Source of the DNA: Agaricus subrufescens
Taxonomy: Eukaryota; Basidiomycota; Agaricomycetes; Agaricales; Agaricaceae
DNA: 64,000 bases
NCBI GenBank assembly: GCA_029945375.1
Contig: CM057057.1
Coordinates: forward strand, 6,014,001 to 6,078,000
Reading direction: 5' to 3'
Made by a program: the position numbers and the translations under genes. Shown piece after piece: positions 32,919 through 43,449 of the stretch (position 1 is its first letter; each line of letters opens with the position of its first letter). The notes beneath the pieces were generated by a model. That model worked only from the letters and a program-made list of their open reading frames with translations. It was not told the DNA's origin and did no database searches.

Positions 32919-35185
32919 CATCCCTTCTTGAACCGCTACCACCACCTTCCTCTTTTGGAAGTCTCAGTGTTAGTGCTCGAGTAGGAATATATCGCGTTCT
33001 ACAGCCTTGCTATGGATACGAGAGAGGATTTCAATAACGGAGGGTGGTCTACGGACGACGATGCGCCACTCCCCGAAGTGTTACAGGCCGCGGTCCTCAA
33101 AACGCCGCAAACCCCAAAGGCGACTCGTCTGGAGAAGATGAAGTCTCATTTGAGGGCCAAGCAGCTCAAAGCTCTTGGGCCCTCCCCCTACGCTACTCCC
33201 ACCGCAGGCCCTTCGCAAGCGTCGGCGACGACCCCGTTGTCGTACGCGTCTCAGGACCCGCACACTCCTAAGCAGACTGGGTTCCCAGCTGCTTCCCCTT
33301 CCCCCAGGACTCCCAATCCCTTCTCACCCTCTGCGGTGCCAGGGAAGAAGAACCGCCTCGCCTCCATGTTGGCCACTGCGTCCGACATGGTCCGCTCCAC
33401 TTCCCCAGACAAAGACTACGTGGCTTACGCTGACGAGCTCTTGCGTCTGATCTACAACCTCCTTAACTCCCCTGCCTACAAGCAGATGGAGTTCTTGAAC
33501 ATGACGGGTACGAATTCGTTCGAAGAATCGCTTGCCATCATCATTGCGCAGACTGGCCCGCCCCCTCCATCCCCAGTCAAACCCCCTGCCCCCATCCCTT
33601 CGACTCCGAGTGCTCCCGAGTCTCGACCCCGGTCCCCGATGGCCGAGGTTGAGCACGAGGCTGCGGCACCTCAGTCAAAGAAAGTCCGGATCCAAGAGCC
33701 AATCGGATCCACTCCTAAACCCGCCGCGACTAGGAAGCGTGCCCCGGCTGCGCCCGCAGCTGTTCGAGCACCTCCCAAGTCCGCTCTCAAGGCCAAGCCG
33801 GCTCCCATCCCTTCCTCCCCCAAGGCCCCGGCTCCCTCCACCGCCCCTGCTGTGTCCAGGCGTGCACCAGCGTGCAAGGGCAAGCATACTACTCATGGCG
33901 CATCTCGCAAAGGCGTCCACATCACCCCCCTGGCCGGATCTAGTATCCGCGCTATTAATATCACTCCGGAAGTCCTGCTGGAGTGTAATCGCCACCTTAA
34001 GGACGATCTCAAATCCGAGGTCGTTCTCGAAAGTTCCATCGACTCGGGAACCGGCATCTTCATTGCCGCATCCCGGGTACTCTCTCATCCCGAGTCCGCG
34101 TGTGTGCTCAGACACATTCGCCGCCTCGTCGACCCTAACGGCCTTGTCCCGCTACAGGCCGCGACCCCCACCTCCACATCGTATCTCAAAATCATCGATG
34201 TACCACTCATCCCGGCCCCTCCCGCCTCATGGATTGTCGCCCAGCGCACCGCCTTCGTCGCTGCTATGCAGAAATCACCGATCGGACAATCTCTTGCCCG
34301 ACAAGTCAAACACGCGGTCCGATTCATGCGGACTTCAAAACATTCCGACACTTGCATTGCTTGGGTCGATATCCAGGATTCCATCTCGGGCCGTACGGCC
34401 CGCGACTTTATCGGTAAGCACGTCCTCATTGGAGGGCGTAACTGTCAAATCCGAGGCGCTGCACCCCGGCCCGGCTCCATCCTCTGCACTCGTTGCCAGA
34501 GGTGGGGTCATCATGCTGATGTATGTCGCTCTAAGGGCATACGGTGTCCACACTGCGCGGGTCCGCACACTGCCGACTCGCACGTCCAGGCGCGATTGCT
34601 ATGAAGCGCAATCCGACGACCGCCATTGCGCCAATTGTTCCGCGAGCAAGAAGAAGAAGACGGCGCACTCCACAACGGACACTTCGTGTCCGTTCTGGAC
34701 CAACAGATTCGACCGGGACTGGCTCCGTTGCCAGTTCACATCGACAAAGTAATCGGCTGTCATGGTCGGTTTCGGGACCTTGCGTTGACTGGACCCACCA
34801 TTTTCCTTTTCTTTTTTGCTATATCGTCTGCGAAGGAAACCGCTGGTCATCATGCCGGTAGATACGGGGCTTGGAGTTATGGGGATGTTTGCTTGAGCTT
34901 ATAGCTCGTTTCGGTCTGTACTTTCTTTGCCTCAATATTTCGATTTTTGTGTTTTGTGTTTGTGGATTGGGTTCTTATGCGCTTGACCTCGTCGCGCGGA
35001 TACGTTTCTTTCCCGCCCATGTAAGAGTTTGATTTTGTATGCGTCTGGCGGCCGCACTTGGATACGCGTTATGGCATCCGTATTAGACTAGTAAGCCCGG
35101 AGTATCTAACCGGATGTCGTATAGCTAGTTTAATAAAAGGTCCACCGAGAGGTGCCGTTGATTACAAAAAAAAAAAAAAAAAAAA
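32919..35185 (+). mobile_element. HL-e: half-LINE element, head to tail with HL-d
   Basis: Head CATCCCTTCTTGAACCGC, ORF 33012-34752, 3' UTR, poly(A) 35166-35185 after GTGCCGTTGATTAC. On the right it abuts the 5' UTR of Copia B2 (minus). No matching left flank, so the insertion went with a deletion of B2. Confidence 0.87.
33012..34752 (+). pseudogene. Gag/ORF1-like zinc-knuckle protein of HL-e, late frameshift
   Basis: ATG 33012 (MDTREDFNNGGWSTDDDAPLP), open to ADSHVQARLL at 34604. A single base is missing near 34591 (CAGGCGCGATT against CAGGCCGCGATT in HL-h); after it the frame ending at 34752 continues with DDRHCANCSASKKKKTAH, the third zinc knuckle, and FDRDWLRCQFTSTK. Otherwise full length (about 580 aa) and very close to HL-f and HL-h. 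It keeps the RRM-like region (SYLKIIDVPLIPAPPASW) and the first two knuckles, so the lesion removes only the last one. Confidence 0.86.
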
Positions 35186-35235
35186 GGAGAATGAATGAAG
35201 TTGTGAATGAAAACTCGTTTTTCCAGTAGTTAGAA

Positions 35236-35251
35236 GCCGGGGCCCATAACC
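35236..35251 (-). promoter_or_regulatory. Primer-binding site of B2
   Basis: Reverse complement GGTTATGGGCCCCGGC, next to the inner edge of the 5' LTR. Confidence 0.78.
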
Positions 35252-35549
35252 TATCGGACGTAGAACGTAGCGCGTGCGGAGACGGTTCTAACGGCGGTAG
35301 TCACGAGTGAATCGGATAAGAATTGATTTAGCAATCCTGTGAACAAGTCTAAGAAGCTATCTATGAATATACAGAACTCTATACTCACCTGTGAACAAGT
35401 CTAAGAAGCTAAAGGCTTCTAGAGCGTTCACAGACAAGTTCAACATGTGCTTACTAATATATCACATGATCAGAAAGTCGTACCATCTCTAAGTCCATAT
35501 ACAAGACTGTTGGGGCACTCTAACACAAGACTGCTGGGGCAGTCTAACA
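35252..35549 (-). repeat. 5' LTR of Copia B2
   Basis: 298 bp in reverse orientation. The last base pair of the LTR (TATCGG instead of TGTCGG on +) is mutated. The CTATC duplication follows at 35550. Confidence 0.9.
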
Positions 35550-35894
35550 CTATCCACTCCAACAACTCTGCTGAGCTAGATGGCTCTACTATCACTTCCG
35601 AGGCCGCTTTTGCTGTCTCTACACTACCAGCTGACCTCTCCCTGTGGCATCGTCGCTTCATTCATCACAATTATGCTGATGTGAAGTCTATGTTGAGTAA
35701 GGACCTTGTTACAGGCCTTAAACTTGATTCTAATGCCTCTCCTGACCCTATATGTGAGCCCTGCCTTGCAGGAAAGATGCATTCACTGCCATTCACTCCC
35801 TCCCTCAACCATAATCGATCTCCTCTCGAGTTGGTGCACTCAGATCTTCACGGACTGCTCCCAGTCGCTTCCCACTCAGGCTACAAGTACTGGA
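35550..35894 (+). pseudogene. gag-pol fragment of Copia B1 (pre-integrase and integrase start)
   Basis: Begins with the CTATC duplication and reads IHSNNSAELDGSTITSEAAF, LWHRRFIHHNYADVKSM, CEPCLAGKMHSLPF, LVHSDLHGLLPVASHSGYKY: the zinc-binding HHCC part and first catalytic Asp of the integrase. It joins 27538-27559 on the left and 38167 on the right once B2 and HL-f are removed. Confidence 0.86.
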
Positions 35895-38166
35895 TTTTTT
35901 TTTTTTTTTTTTTTTTTTATAATCAGTGGCACCTCTCGGTGGACCTTTTATTAAACTAGCTATGTACATCCGGTTAGATACTCCGGGCTTACTAGTCTAA
36001 TATGGATGCCATAACGCGTATCCAAGTGGGCCGCCAGACCATACAAAATCAAACACTTACATGGGCGGGAAGGAAACGTATCCGCGCGACGAGGTCAAGC
36101 GCATATGAGAAAAGAAAAAACAAACATATGAATCGAAATATTGAGGCAAAGAGAGTACAGACCGAAACGAGCTATAAGCTCAAGCAAACATCCCCATAAC
36201 TCCAAGCCCCGTATCTACCGGCATGATGACCAGCGGTTTCCTTCGCAGACGATATAGCAAAAATGGAAAGGAAAATGGTGGGTCCAGTCAACGCAAGGTC
36301 CCGAAACCGACCATGACAGCCGATTACTTTGTCGATGTGAACTGGCAACGGAGCCAGTCCCGGTCGAATCTGTTGGTCCAGAACGGACACAAAGTGTCCG
36401 TTGTGGAGTGCGCCGTCTTCTTCTTCTTGCTCGCGGAACAATTGGCGCAATGGCGGTCGTCGGGATTGCGCTTCATAGCAATCGCGGCCTGGACGTGCGA
36501 GTCGGCAGTGTGCGGACCCGCGCAGTGTGGACACCGTATGCCCTTAGAGCGACATACGTCAGCATGATGACCCCACCTCTGGCAACGAGTGCAGAGGATG
36601 GAGCCGGGCCGGGGTGCAGCGCCTCGGATTTGACAGTTACGCCCTCCAATGAGGACGTGCTTACCGATAAAGTCGCGGGCCGTACGGCCCGAGATGGAAT
36701 CCTGGATATCGACCCAAGCAATGCAAGTGTCGGAATGTTTTGAAGTCCGCATGAATCGGACCGCGTGTTTGACTTGTCGGGCAAGAGATTGTCCGATCGG
36801 TGATTTCTGCATAGCAGCGACGAAGGCGGTGCGCTGGGCGACAATCCATGAGGCGGGAGGGGCCGGGATGAGTGGTACATCGATGATTTTGAGATACGAT
36901 GTGGAGGTGGGGGTCGCGGCCTGTAGCGGGACAAGGCCGTTAGGGTCGACGAGGCGGCGAATGTGTCTGAGCACACACGCGGACTCGGGATGAGAGAGTA
37001 CCCGGGATGCGGCAATGAAGATGCTGGTTCCCGAGTCAATGGAACTTTCGAGAACGACCTCAGACTTGAGGTCGTCCTTAAGGTGGCGATTACACTCCTT
37101 TAGGACTTCAGGAGTGATATTTTTGGCACAGATGCTAGATCCGGCCGGGGGGGTGATGTGGACGCCTTTGCGAGATGCGCCGTGAGTGGTGTGCTTGCCC
37201 TTGCGCGCCGGGGCACGCCTGGACACAGCAGGGGCAGTAGAGGGAGCCGGGGCCTTGGGGGAGGAGGGGATGGGAGCCGGCTTGGCCTTGAGTGCGGACT
37301 TAGGAGGTGCTCGAACAGCTGCGGGTGCAGCCGGGGCACGCTTCCGAGTCGCGGCGGGTTTAGGAGTGGATCCGGTTGGCGATTGGATCCGGACTTTCTT
37401 CGGCTGAGGTGCCGCAGCCTCGTGCTCAACCTCGGCCATCGGGGACCGGGGTCGAGACTCGGGAGCACTCGGAGTCGAAGGGATGGGGGCAGGGGGTTTG
37501 ACTGGGGATGGAGGGGGCGGGCCAGTCTGTGCGATGATAATGGCGAGCGATTCTTCAAACGAATTCGAGCCCGTCATGTTCATGAACTCCATCTGCTTGT
37601 AGGCAGGGGAGTTGAGGAGGTTGTAGATCAGGATCAGCAACTCCGAGGCATAAGCCACGTAGTCGCTGCCTGGGGAGGTGGAACGGACCATGTCAGACGC
37701 AGTGGCCAACATGGAGGCGAGACGGTTCTTCTTCCCTGGCACCGCAGAGGGTGAGAAGGGATTGGGAGTCTTGGGGGAAGGGGAAGCAGCTGGGAACCCA
37801 GTCTGCTTAGGAGTGTGCGGGTCCTGAGACGCGTACGACAACGGGGTCGTCGCCGACGCTTGCGAAGGGCCTGCGGGGGTGGGGGTAGCGTAGGGGGAGG
37901 GCCCAGCAGCCTTGAGCTGCTTGGCTCTCAAATGAGACTTCATCTTCTCCAGACGAGTCGCCTTGGGGGTTTGCGGTGTTTTGAGGACCGCGGCCTGTAA
38001 CACTTCGGGGAGTGGCGCATCGTCGTCCGTAGACCACCCTCCGTTATCAAAGTCCTCTCTTGTATCCATAGCTAGGCTGTAGAACGCGTTATATTCCTAC
38101 TCAAGCACTTCCACTGAGACTTCCAAAAGAGGAAGGTGGTGGTTGCGGTTCAAGAAGGGATGGATC
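35895..38166 (-). mobile_element. HL-f: complete half-LINE element
   Basis: Clean insertion in B1 with the 14-bp duplication CTACAAGTACTGGA (35881-35894 and 38167-38180). Poly(T) at 35895-35918 is its poly(A) tail on the minus strand, and the head (CCATCCCTTCTTGAACCGC) is at 38166. The ORF is intact. With HL-h this is the best representative of a full-length element, about 2.25 kb plus tail. Confidence 0.92.
36324..38069 (-). CDS. Gag/ORF1-like zinc-knuckle RNA-binding protein of HL-f (intact)
   Basis: 581 aa, ATG 38069 to stop 36324, uninterrupted. Residues 1-60: MDTREDFDNGGWSTDDDAPL and a basic TPQTPKATRLEKMKSHLRAK segment; about 110: VPGKKNRLASMLATAS; 140-190: a helical region (YVAYASELLILIYNLLNS, NSFEESLAIII); 195-310: Pro/Ala/Lys-rich linker; 320-480: a domain with SYLKIIDVPLIPAPPASW and AWVDIQDSISGRTARDF that I read as RRM-like; 485-560: knuckles CTRCQRWGHHADVC (CX2CX4HX4C), CPHCAGPHTADSH and CANCSASKKKKTAH...C. 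Related in order and motifs to ORF1 of the LINE at 61901-64000 (WDSKSG, CQNCWRWNHGTSRC). The role is inferred to be a nucleic-acid chaperone/RNP protein. The element has no RT gene. Confidence 0.85.
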   Translation of the reverse strand: MDTREDFDNGGWSTDDDAPLPEVLQAAVLKTPQTPKATRLEKMKSHLRAKQLKAAGPSPYATPTPAGPSQASATTPLSYASQDPHTPKQTGFPAASPSPKTPNPFSPSAVPGKKNRLASMLATASDMVRSTSPGSDYVAYASELLILIYNLLNSPAYKQMEFMNMTGSNSFEESLAIIIAQTGPPPPSPVKPPAPIPSTPSAPESRPRSPMAEVEHEAAAPQPKKVRIQSPTGSTPKPAATRKRAPAAPAAVRAPPKSALKAKPAPIPSSPKAPAPSTAPAVSRRAPARKGKHTTHGASRKGVHITPPAGSSICAKNITPEVLKECNRHLKDDLKSEVVLESSIDSGTSIFIAASRVLSHPESACVLRHIRRLVDPNGLVPLQAATPTSTSYLKIIDVPLIPAPPASWIVAQRTAFVAAMQKSPIGQSLARQVKHAVRFMRTSKHSDTCIAWVDIQDSISGRTARDFIGKHVLIGGRNCQIRGAAPRPGSILCTRCQRWGHHADVCRSKGIRCPHCAGPHTADSHVQAAIAMKRNPDDRHCANCSASKKKKTAHSTTDTLCPFWTNRFDRDWLRCQFTSTK

Positions 38167-39491
38167 CTACAAGTACTGGATCACCTTTATAGACGACACG
38201 ACGCGATTCCGGGCTGTACACTTGCTTAAAAGCAAGTCAGAAGCCTTTGAAGCATTCAAAGTCTACAAATCTTGGGCCGAAAATCAACTTGGAGTCAAAA
38301 TTCGGGCTCTACAGGATGACAAGGGAGGTGAATACATGTCTAAAGCGTTCCTAACGTTCACGGAGCAGTCTGGCATCGAAAGGAGGCACTCTACTCGCAA
38401 CAGGCCTCAGCAGAATGGCCTTGCGGAGAGAGCTAATAGGACTATGGGTGAAAGAATCACTGCTATGCTCTCGGAATCTCGACTTCCTGCCTCTTTCTGG
38501 GGGGAGTGTGTGTCTTCTATGGTCCATGTCTGGAATAGGCTGCCTACAGCGTCGCTCTCTGGCACTACACCCTTCCAGGCCTTCTATAAGCGAAAGCCTG
38601 ATGTCTCCCACCTCCGAGTATGGGGGTGCACTGCCTATGTGCATGTACAACAAGATAAGAGGACTTCTCTAGAGCCTCACTACGAAAAATGTGTGTTTAT
38701 TGGCTATCCTGCAGGCTACAAGGGCTGGAAGTTCTACAATCCAGTCACTAAGCGTTCAGTGATCTCGGAGAGAGCTGATTTCGATGAAAGGTACTTTCCT
38801 GGGACTTCTAGAGCCCAACTCGATGCTGTTCCATCATTTGCTGGCCCTCCCCCCTCCCCTGAGTCTCAGAATGTTTCTGAGCCCTCTCCTGCACCACCAA
38901 CGTCGCATTTCGGAGTGCTACCTCTCCTAGATGAAGGGGGTGATATTAGCCCTGTCCCTGCTCGCTTTCAGCCTCCCATTCCTAGTTCTCCTGCTGTTCC
39001 TCTCGAAGAGGAGACTCCTCTCCCTGCTCCTCCACCTCCTAGCCCTGCTACTCCACCTCCACAAGCTCCAATTCCGCTCCCTGTGACTCCTCCCACTTCT
39101 GGAGTGCCCCCTGAGCCTCCCAGAGTGCCACGTCGCACTGGGCGCGTTCGGAAGCCCCCTGGTGACTGGTGGAAGGTCAGGCAACCTAATTTGCCTGCTA
39201 GAGACCCAGAAGATGACGATGAGGCTGCTCTTTCAGCTGATACTGACTTCTATGAGGTCGAGTTTGCTGGGGCTGTTTCTACAGCTGATCCTCACACCTA
39301 CAGGCTGGCTATGCAGTCCCCTGACAGGGAACACTGGGTCGATGCCTGTAACACCGAAATCTTCAATCTCGAGGCTAACAGGACTTGGGAACTCACTGAG
39401 CTGCCTCCTGGTAAGAAGGTAGTCAACTCTGGCTGGGTCTTCAAGGTGAAAAGGCATGCCGCCGGCTCTATTGAGTGCTATAGGGCTGGCC
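38167..39491 (+). pseudogene. gag-pol fragment of Copia B1 (integrase core to RT start)
   Basis: Continuous frame: FIDDTTRF, LLKSKSEAFEAFK, LQDDKGGEYMSKAF, NRPQQNGLAERANRTMGERI, IGYPAGYKGWKFYNP, a Pro-rich linker, GRVRKPPGDWWKVRQP, NTEIFNLEANRTWEL, NSGWVFKVKRHAAGS. It is then cut by A2 at ...GAGTGCTATAGGGCTGGCC; other copies read ERYRARLVAKG here. The last bases TGGCC (39487-39491) are the mutated left half of the TCGCC duplication. Confidence 0.87.
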
Positions 39492-39808
39492 TGTTAGAAT
39501 GCCCCAAGCATTCAGTTATTAGAGTGACTGGACAATTTGTTTTGTGCATATCTCGACTTAAAGTAAAGCGGACGGTTCCGCTCACGTGATAGATTAGTCA
39601 GCGCATGTTGAACTTGCCTGTGGACGACTTAGAAGTCTTTAGCTTCTTATACTTGTCCACAGGTGAGCAATCCCTTTGTATTGTTGTTACAGCTTCTTAT
39701 ACTTGTCCACAGATTAACTGTGCTAATACTAGCTCATTTCTTATCCGATCCGCTCGATACTAGCGTCGTTAGGATCGCCACTGTGAACTCTACGTTCCAC
39801 TTCCAACA
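39492..39808 (+). repeat. 5' LTR of Copia A2
   Basis: 317 bp, TGTTAGAATG ... TTCCAACA. Confidence 0.94.
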
Positions 39809-39824
39809 GGTTATGGGCCCCGGC
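39809..39824 (+). promoter_or_regulatory. Primer-binding site of A2
   Basis: GGTTATGGGCCCCGGC, complementary to the initiator tRNA-Met anticodon arm; directly after the LTR. Confidence 0.8.
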
Positions 39825-42800
39825 TTCTAACGACCTACAAATCGATTTTTCATTCTTCAACCATCATCAATTCAACTCCTACTCCCTCCCTTCTCTCCTC
39901 CCTCAAACTATTTCGCTTCCCCTGCTCTCATTTTCGCTCCTATGGCTTCGGGTTCGCCAGCATTCGTTAAGCTCAATGGGGAGAACTATGCCACGTGGTC
40001 TGGCGAGATGGAGGCCTGGCTACGTGCCTCTGGCCTATGGAGACTTGTTTCAGGCAAACAGAGTCCTCCCTCCATTTCCTCTTCCCCTACTCCCCAGGAT
40101 TTCGCTTCCCAGTCACTCTGGGAGGACAAACTCGACAAGGCAGCTGGCTGGCTCTATCTAATGGTTGAAGAAGACCAAAGAGTGCATTTTGCAGGCATCC
40201 AGGACGATCCAATCAAGATGTGGGCTGCTCTGGAGGCTGTACATCGTCAGAAGAAGGCTGGAATGCGATTCAATGCCTATGATGAGCTGTTCAGCATCTG
40301 TAAACTCGAAGAGGAGTCCCTCCAGTCACTTATAAACCGTGTAGAGGGCTGCAAACGTCGTCTAAAGGAGCTTAGACCGGAGAAATTCACTTTAGAGCAG
40401 CTGGATGATGAGCTGGCCTCTATGGCACTCATTAGGGCACTCCCGGACGAGTTTTCGGCCTTCACATCGTCTCTCCTGCTTATGGACAAGCTGGACAAGA
40501 CTACCATCCATCAGGCCTTTGTTACTGAGGATATTCAGCGAAGGAAACGTGCTCAGGACGCCTTGGGAGGCTCCCAGGCCCTAGCAGCACGTTCTGGCTT
40601 CAAAAACGCGTCAGAGACCTGCGATTTCTGTGGGAGGACCGGTCACAAGGTGGCTAACTGCTGGATGTTCGAAAAAGCGAAGAAACGCGCTCAGGAGGAC
40701 GCTCAGAAGCCTAGAACTCGAGGAAACAAGGCCAACAAGGCTCAAGACAGTTCCACTGACTCCCCCACCGCTTCCGGAAGCTCTAGCTCGACTCCTGGTG
40801 CCGAAAAAGCGCAGAGAGTCCGAGAATTTGCTGGAAATGCAAGTGCTCCCTCCCCTACCTCTTCCCCTTCGCTCTCTGCCCCCCTGCAGCTCGATGCTGA
40901 CTTCCACTGGCTTGCAGATACAGGGGCCACTTCTCATATGACCCCCCACAAGCATTGGTTCAAATCCTACTCCCCCCATCGCATTCCCATCCGCTTAGCC
41001 GATAATTCAGTTGTTTACTCTGCTGGGGTGGGGTCTGTGGTCTTTGAGCCAGTTTTGAGCGGAAAAGTGGCTAGAGTGGTCGAGTTTACTAGGGTTTTAC
41101 ATGTTCCTGCACTCCGCAGTAATCTGCTGTCATGTCTATACCTTGCACAGCACAAGAACTTTATTATCACAATTTCTGCTCGTTCTATGGCCTTCTGCTG
41201 CAAGGGGACGACGCTTTTCACGGCCACCATCCATCCTAACAACTCTGCTGAGCTAGATGGCTCAACTCTGACCTCGGAGGCCGCTTTTTCGGTCTCTACA
41301 CTTCCCTGTGACCTCTCCCTATGGCATCGTCGCTTTATTCACCATAATTATGCTGATGTGAGGTCTATGGTGAACAAGGAGCTTGTTACAGGCCTCAAAA
41401 TTGACTCTAAAGCGTCCCCTGACCCCATATGTGAGCCCTGCCTTGCTGGGAAGATGCATTCACTTCCTTTCCCCTCCTCTACCAGCCATAATCGATCCCC
41501 ACTCGAGCTGGTGCACTCAGACCTTCACGGACCGCTCCCAGTCGCTTCCCACTCAGGCTACAAGTACTGGATCACGTTTATAGACGATGCAACGCGTTTC
41601 CGGGCTGTTTATCTGCTGAAAAGCAAGTCAGAGGCCTTTGAAGCATTCAAAATCTACAAATCTTGGGCTGAAAACCAACTAGGAGTGAAAATGCGCGCTC
41701 TACAGGACGATAAAGGCGGTGAATACATGTCTAAAGCCTTCCTAGCCTTCACAGAGCAGTGTGGCATCGATAGGAGGCATTCTACTCGCAACAGGCCTCA
41801 GCAGAACGGTCTAGCTGAAAGGGCTAACAGAACTATGGGAGAAAGGATCACAGCCATGCTCTCTGAGTCGAAATTGCCCCCGAGTTTCTGGGGTGAATGC
41901 ATCTCTTCTATGGTGCATGTGTGGAATAGGCTTCCTACGTCGTCTCTCCCTGGTTCTACACCCTTCCAAGCGTTCTATAAGCGAAAACCCGACGTTTCCC
42001 ACCTCCGAGTATGGGGGTGCACTGCCTATGTGCATATACAGTGAGATAAACGCAATTCTCTTCAGCCTCACTATGAAAAATGCGTTTTCATAGGCTATCC
42101 TACTGGCTACAAGGGCTGGAAGTTCTATAACCCAGTCACCAAGCATTCAATCATCTCCGAAAGGGCAGAATTCGATGAAAGGTACTTCCCTGGCACTTCT
42201 AGAGCTCAACTCGATGCTGTTCCTTCATTTGCTGGCCCTCCCAGCTCACCCGAAACTGCTATTGCTTCAGAGCCCTCTCCAGCGCTCCCCTCGTCGCATT
42301 TCGACTTCCCACCTCTCCAGGATGAAGGGGGTGGTATCTGGCCTCTCCCTGCACCGTCTCCGGCGCCTAGTACGACTCCTGCAAGTGATATTCCTCCTGA
42401 AGAGCCTAAAACACTTCAAAATGCTCCTGAAGCTCCTGTGATCGCTCCTGCATCTCCTGTGCTCGCTCCTGCCTCTCCTGTCGCTCCCTCACCACCTAGA
42501 ACACCTCCACAACCTCCTGCACCGCTCCCTGTCACTCCTCCGACTGCTCCTGTGCCTGCTGAGCCCCCACGAGTCCCTAGGCGCACCAATCGAGTTAGAC
42601 GACCTCCTGGTGAGTGGTGGAGAGTCAAAAACATTGACCTACCTGGAGACAACCCAGAACTAGAAGAGGAGGCCGCTTTTTTGGTTGACAGTGACTTCTG
42701 TGATGTAGAGTTTGCTGGAGCGGTTTCTAATGCAGATCCTCGCTCCTACAGGCTGGCTATGCAGTCCCCTGATCGCTCTCACTGGCAGGACGCTTGTAAC

Positions 42801-43200
42801 ACCGAGATTTTCAATCTGGAGGCCAACAGGACCTGGGAACTCGTTGATTTGCCTCCTGGAAAGAAGGTAGTCAACTCTGGATGGGTATTCAAGGTTAAAA
42901 GGCATGCTGACGGCTCAATTGAGCGCTACAGGGCTCGCCTTGTTGCTAAGGGCTTCTCACAGCGTCCTGGCTTTGATTACACCGAGGTTTTTGCTCCTAC
43001 ATTCCGCCCTGCCTCCCTGCGCCTCATTGTAGCCTTAGCTGCAAGAGAAGGCTTCAAAATGCGCTCCGTTGACATCTCTTCTGCCTTTACCTATGGGGAA
43101 CTCGAAGAGGAGATCTACATGAGACAACCAGAAGGCTACCACATTGGGGGACCTAATATGGTCTTCAGGCTCCGAAAATTGCTTTATGGCCTTAAGCAGG

Positions 43201-43449
43201 TGTCAGGTGATGACAGGTCAAGTCATCTGACAGCTTTGGAGCTCTGAGTTCTCACGAGAAACTGCCTAGTGCCCCAGCCCCTGGAGTGGGCCTGCAGTAG
43301 TGAGTTCCAACTCTAGGCCTAGGGTACATGTATATAATATCCTAGCTCCTATAATACCAAGACCATGTAGCTCAGTGGTTAGAGCTCCCTGGTGCAATTG
43401 GGGTGGTCCCAGGTTCAAACCCTGGTGTGGTCACTTTTCCATCCTAACA
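43201..43449 (+). mobile_element. 249-bp solo LTR (TG...CA) containing a tRNA-like Pol III unit
   Basis: Bounded by a perfect 5-bp duplication GCAGG (43196-43200 and 43450-43454) inside the RT codons of A2. Starts TGTCAGGTGATGAC and ends TCCTAACA, the TG/CA borders of an LTR. The first ~30 bp fold back (TGTCAGGTGATGAC with GTCATCTGACA). TATATAAT at 43331-43338 could be a TATA box. A tRNA-like cloverleaf sits at 43361-43433, with TTTT at 43435-43438. It is unlike LTR A or B, has no poly(A) and no coding part. I read it as the solo LTR of a small retroelement (TRIM-like). Confidence 0.8.
43361..43433 (+). tRNA. tRNA-like sequence, anticodon GCA (Cys), inside solo LTR
   Basis: All cloverleaf parts can be placed: acceptor GACCATG/TGTGGTC (two wobble pairs), D-arm GCTC/GAGC with the A box TAGCTCAGTGG, anticodon arm CCCTG/TGGGG (two G-U pairs) with loop GTGCAAT (anticodon GCA), 5-nt variable loop, T-arm CCAGG/CCTGG with loop TTCAAAC (B box GGTTCAAACCC), discriminator A, and a TTTT Pol III terminator two bases later. 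No intron and no encoded CCA. Because it lies inside an LTR-like unit with a target duplication, it is more likely a captured tRNA-like promoter than a host tRNA gene; charging is not implied. Confidence 0.7.

Larger units (their letters stand above)
27560..35549 (-). mobile_element. Copia LTR retrotransposon B2 (minus strand, deleted and invaded)
   Basis: Both LTRs are present (27560-27855 and 35252-35549), flanked by CTATC on both sides (27555-27559, 35550-35554), a 5-bp target duplication in B1. Internal order on the minus strand: 5' LTR, PBS (35236-35251), ~50 bp of 5' UTR, then HL-e and HL-d, then integrase to RNase H (30663-27882), polypurine tract and 3' LTR. Gag, protease and the start of the integrase region are missing, apparently lost together with the HL insertions. 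The two LTRs differ at about five bases and two small indels by eye. Confidence 0.88.

Noticed and set aside
43361..43433. Ordinary host tRNA-Cys gene.
   Set aside because: The cloverleaf fits, but it lies inside a unit with LTR-type ends and a 5-bp duplication within a retrotransposon, and two stems rely on G-U pairs.
43201..43449. tRNA-derived SINE.
   Set aside because: The tRNA part is at the 3' side, there is no A-rich tail, the duplication is exactly 5 bp and the ends are TG...CA, which fits an LTR better.
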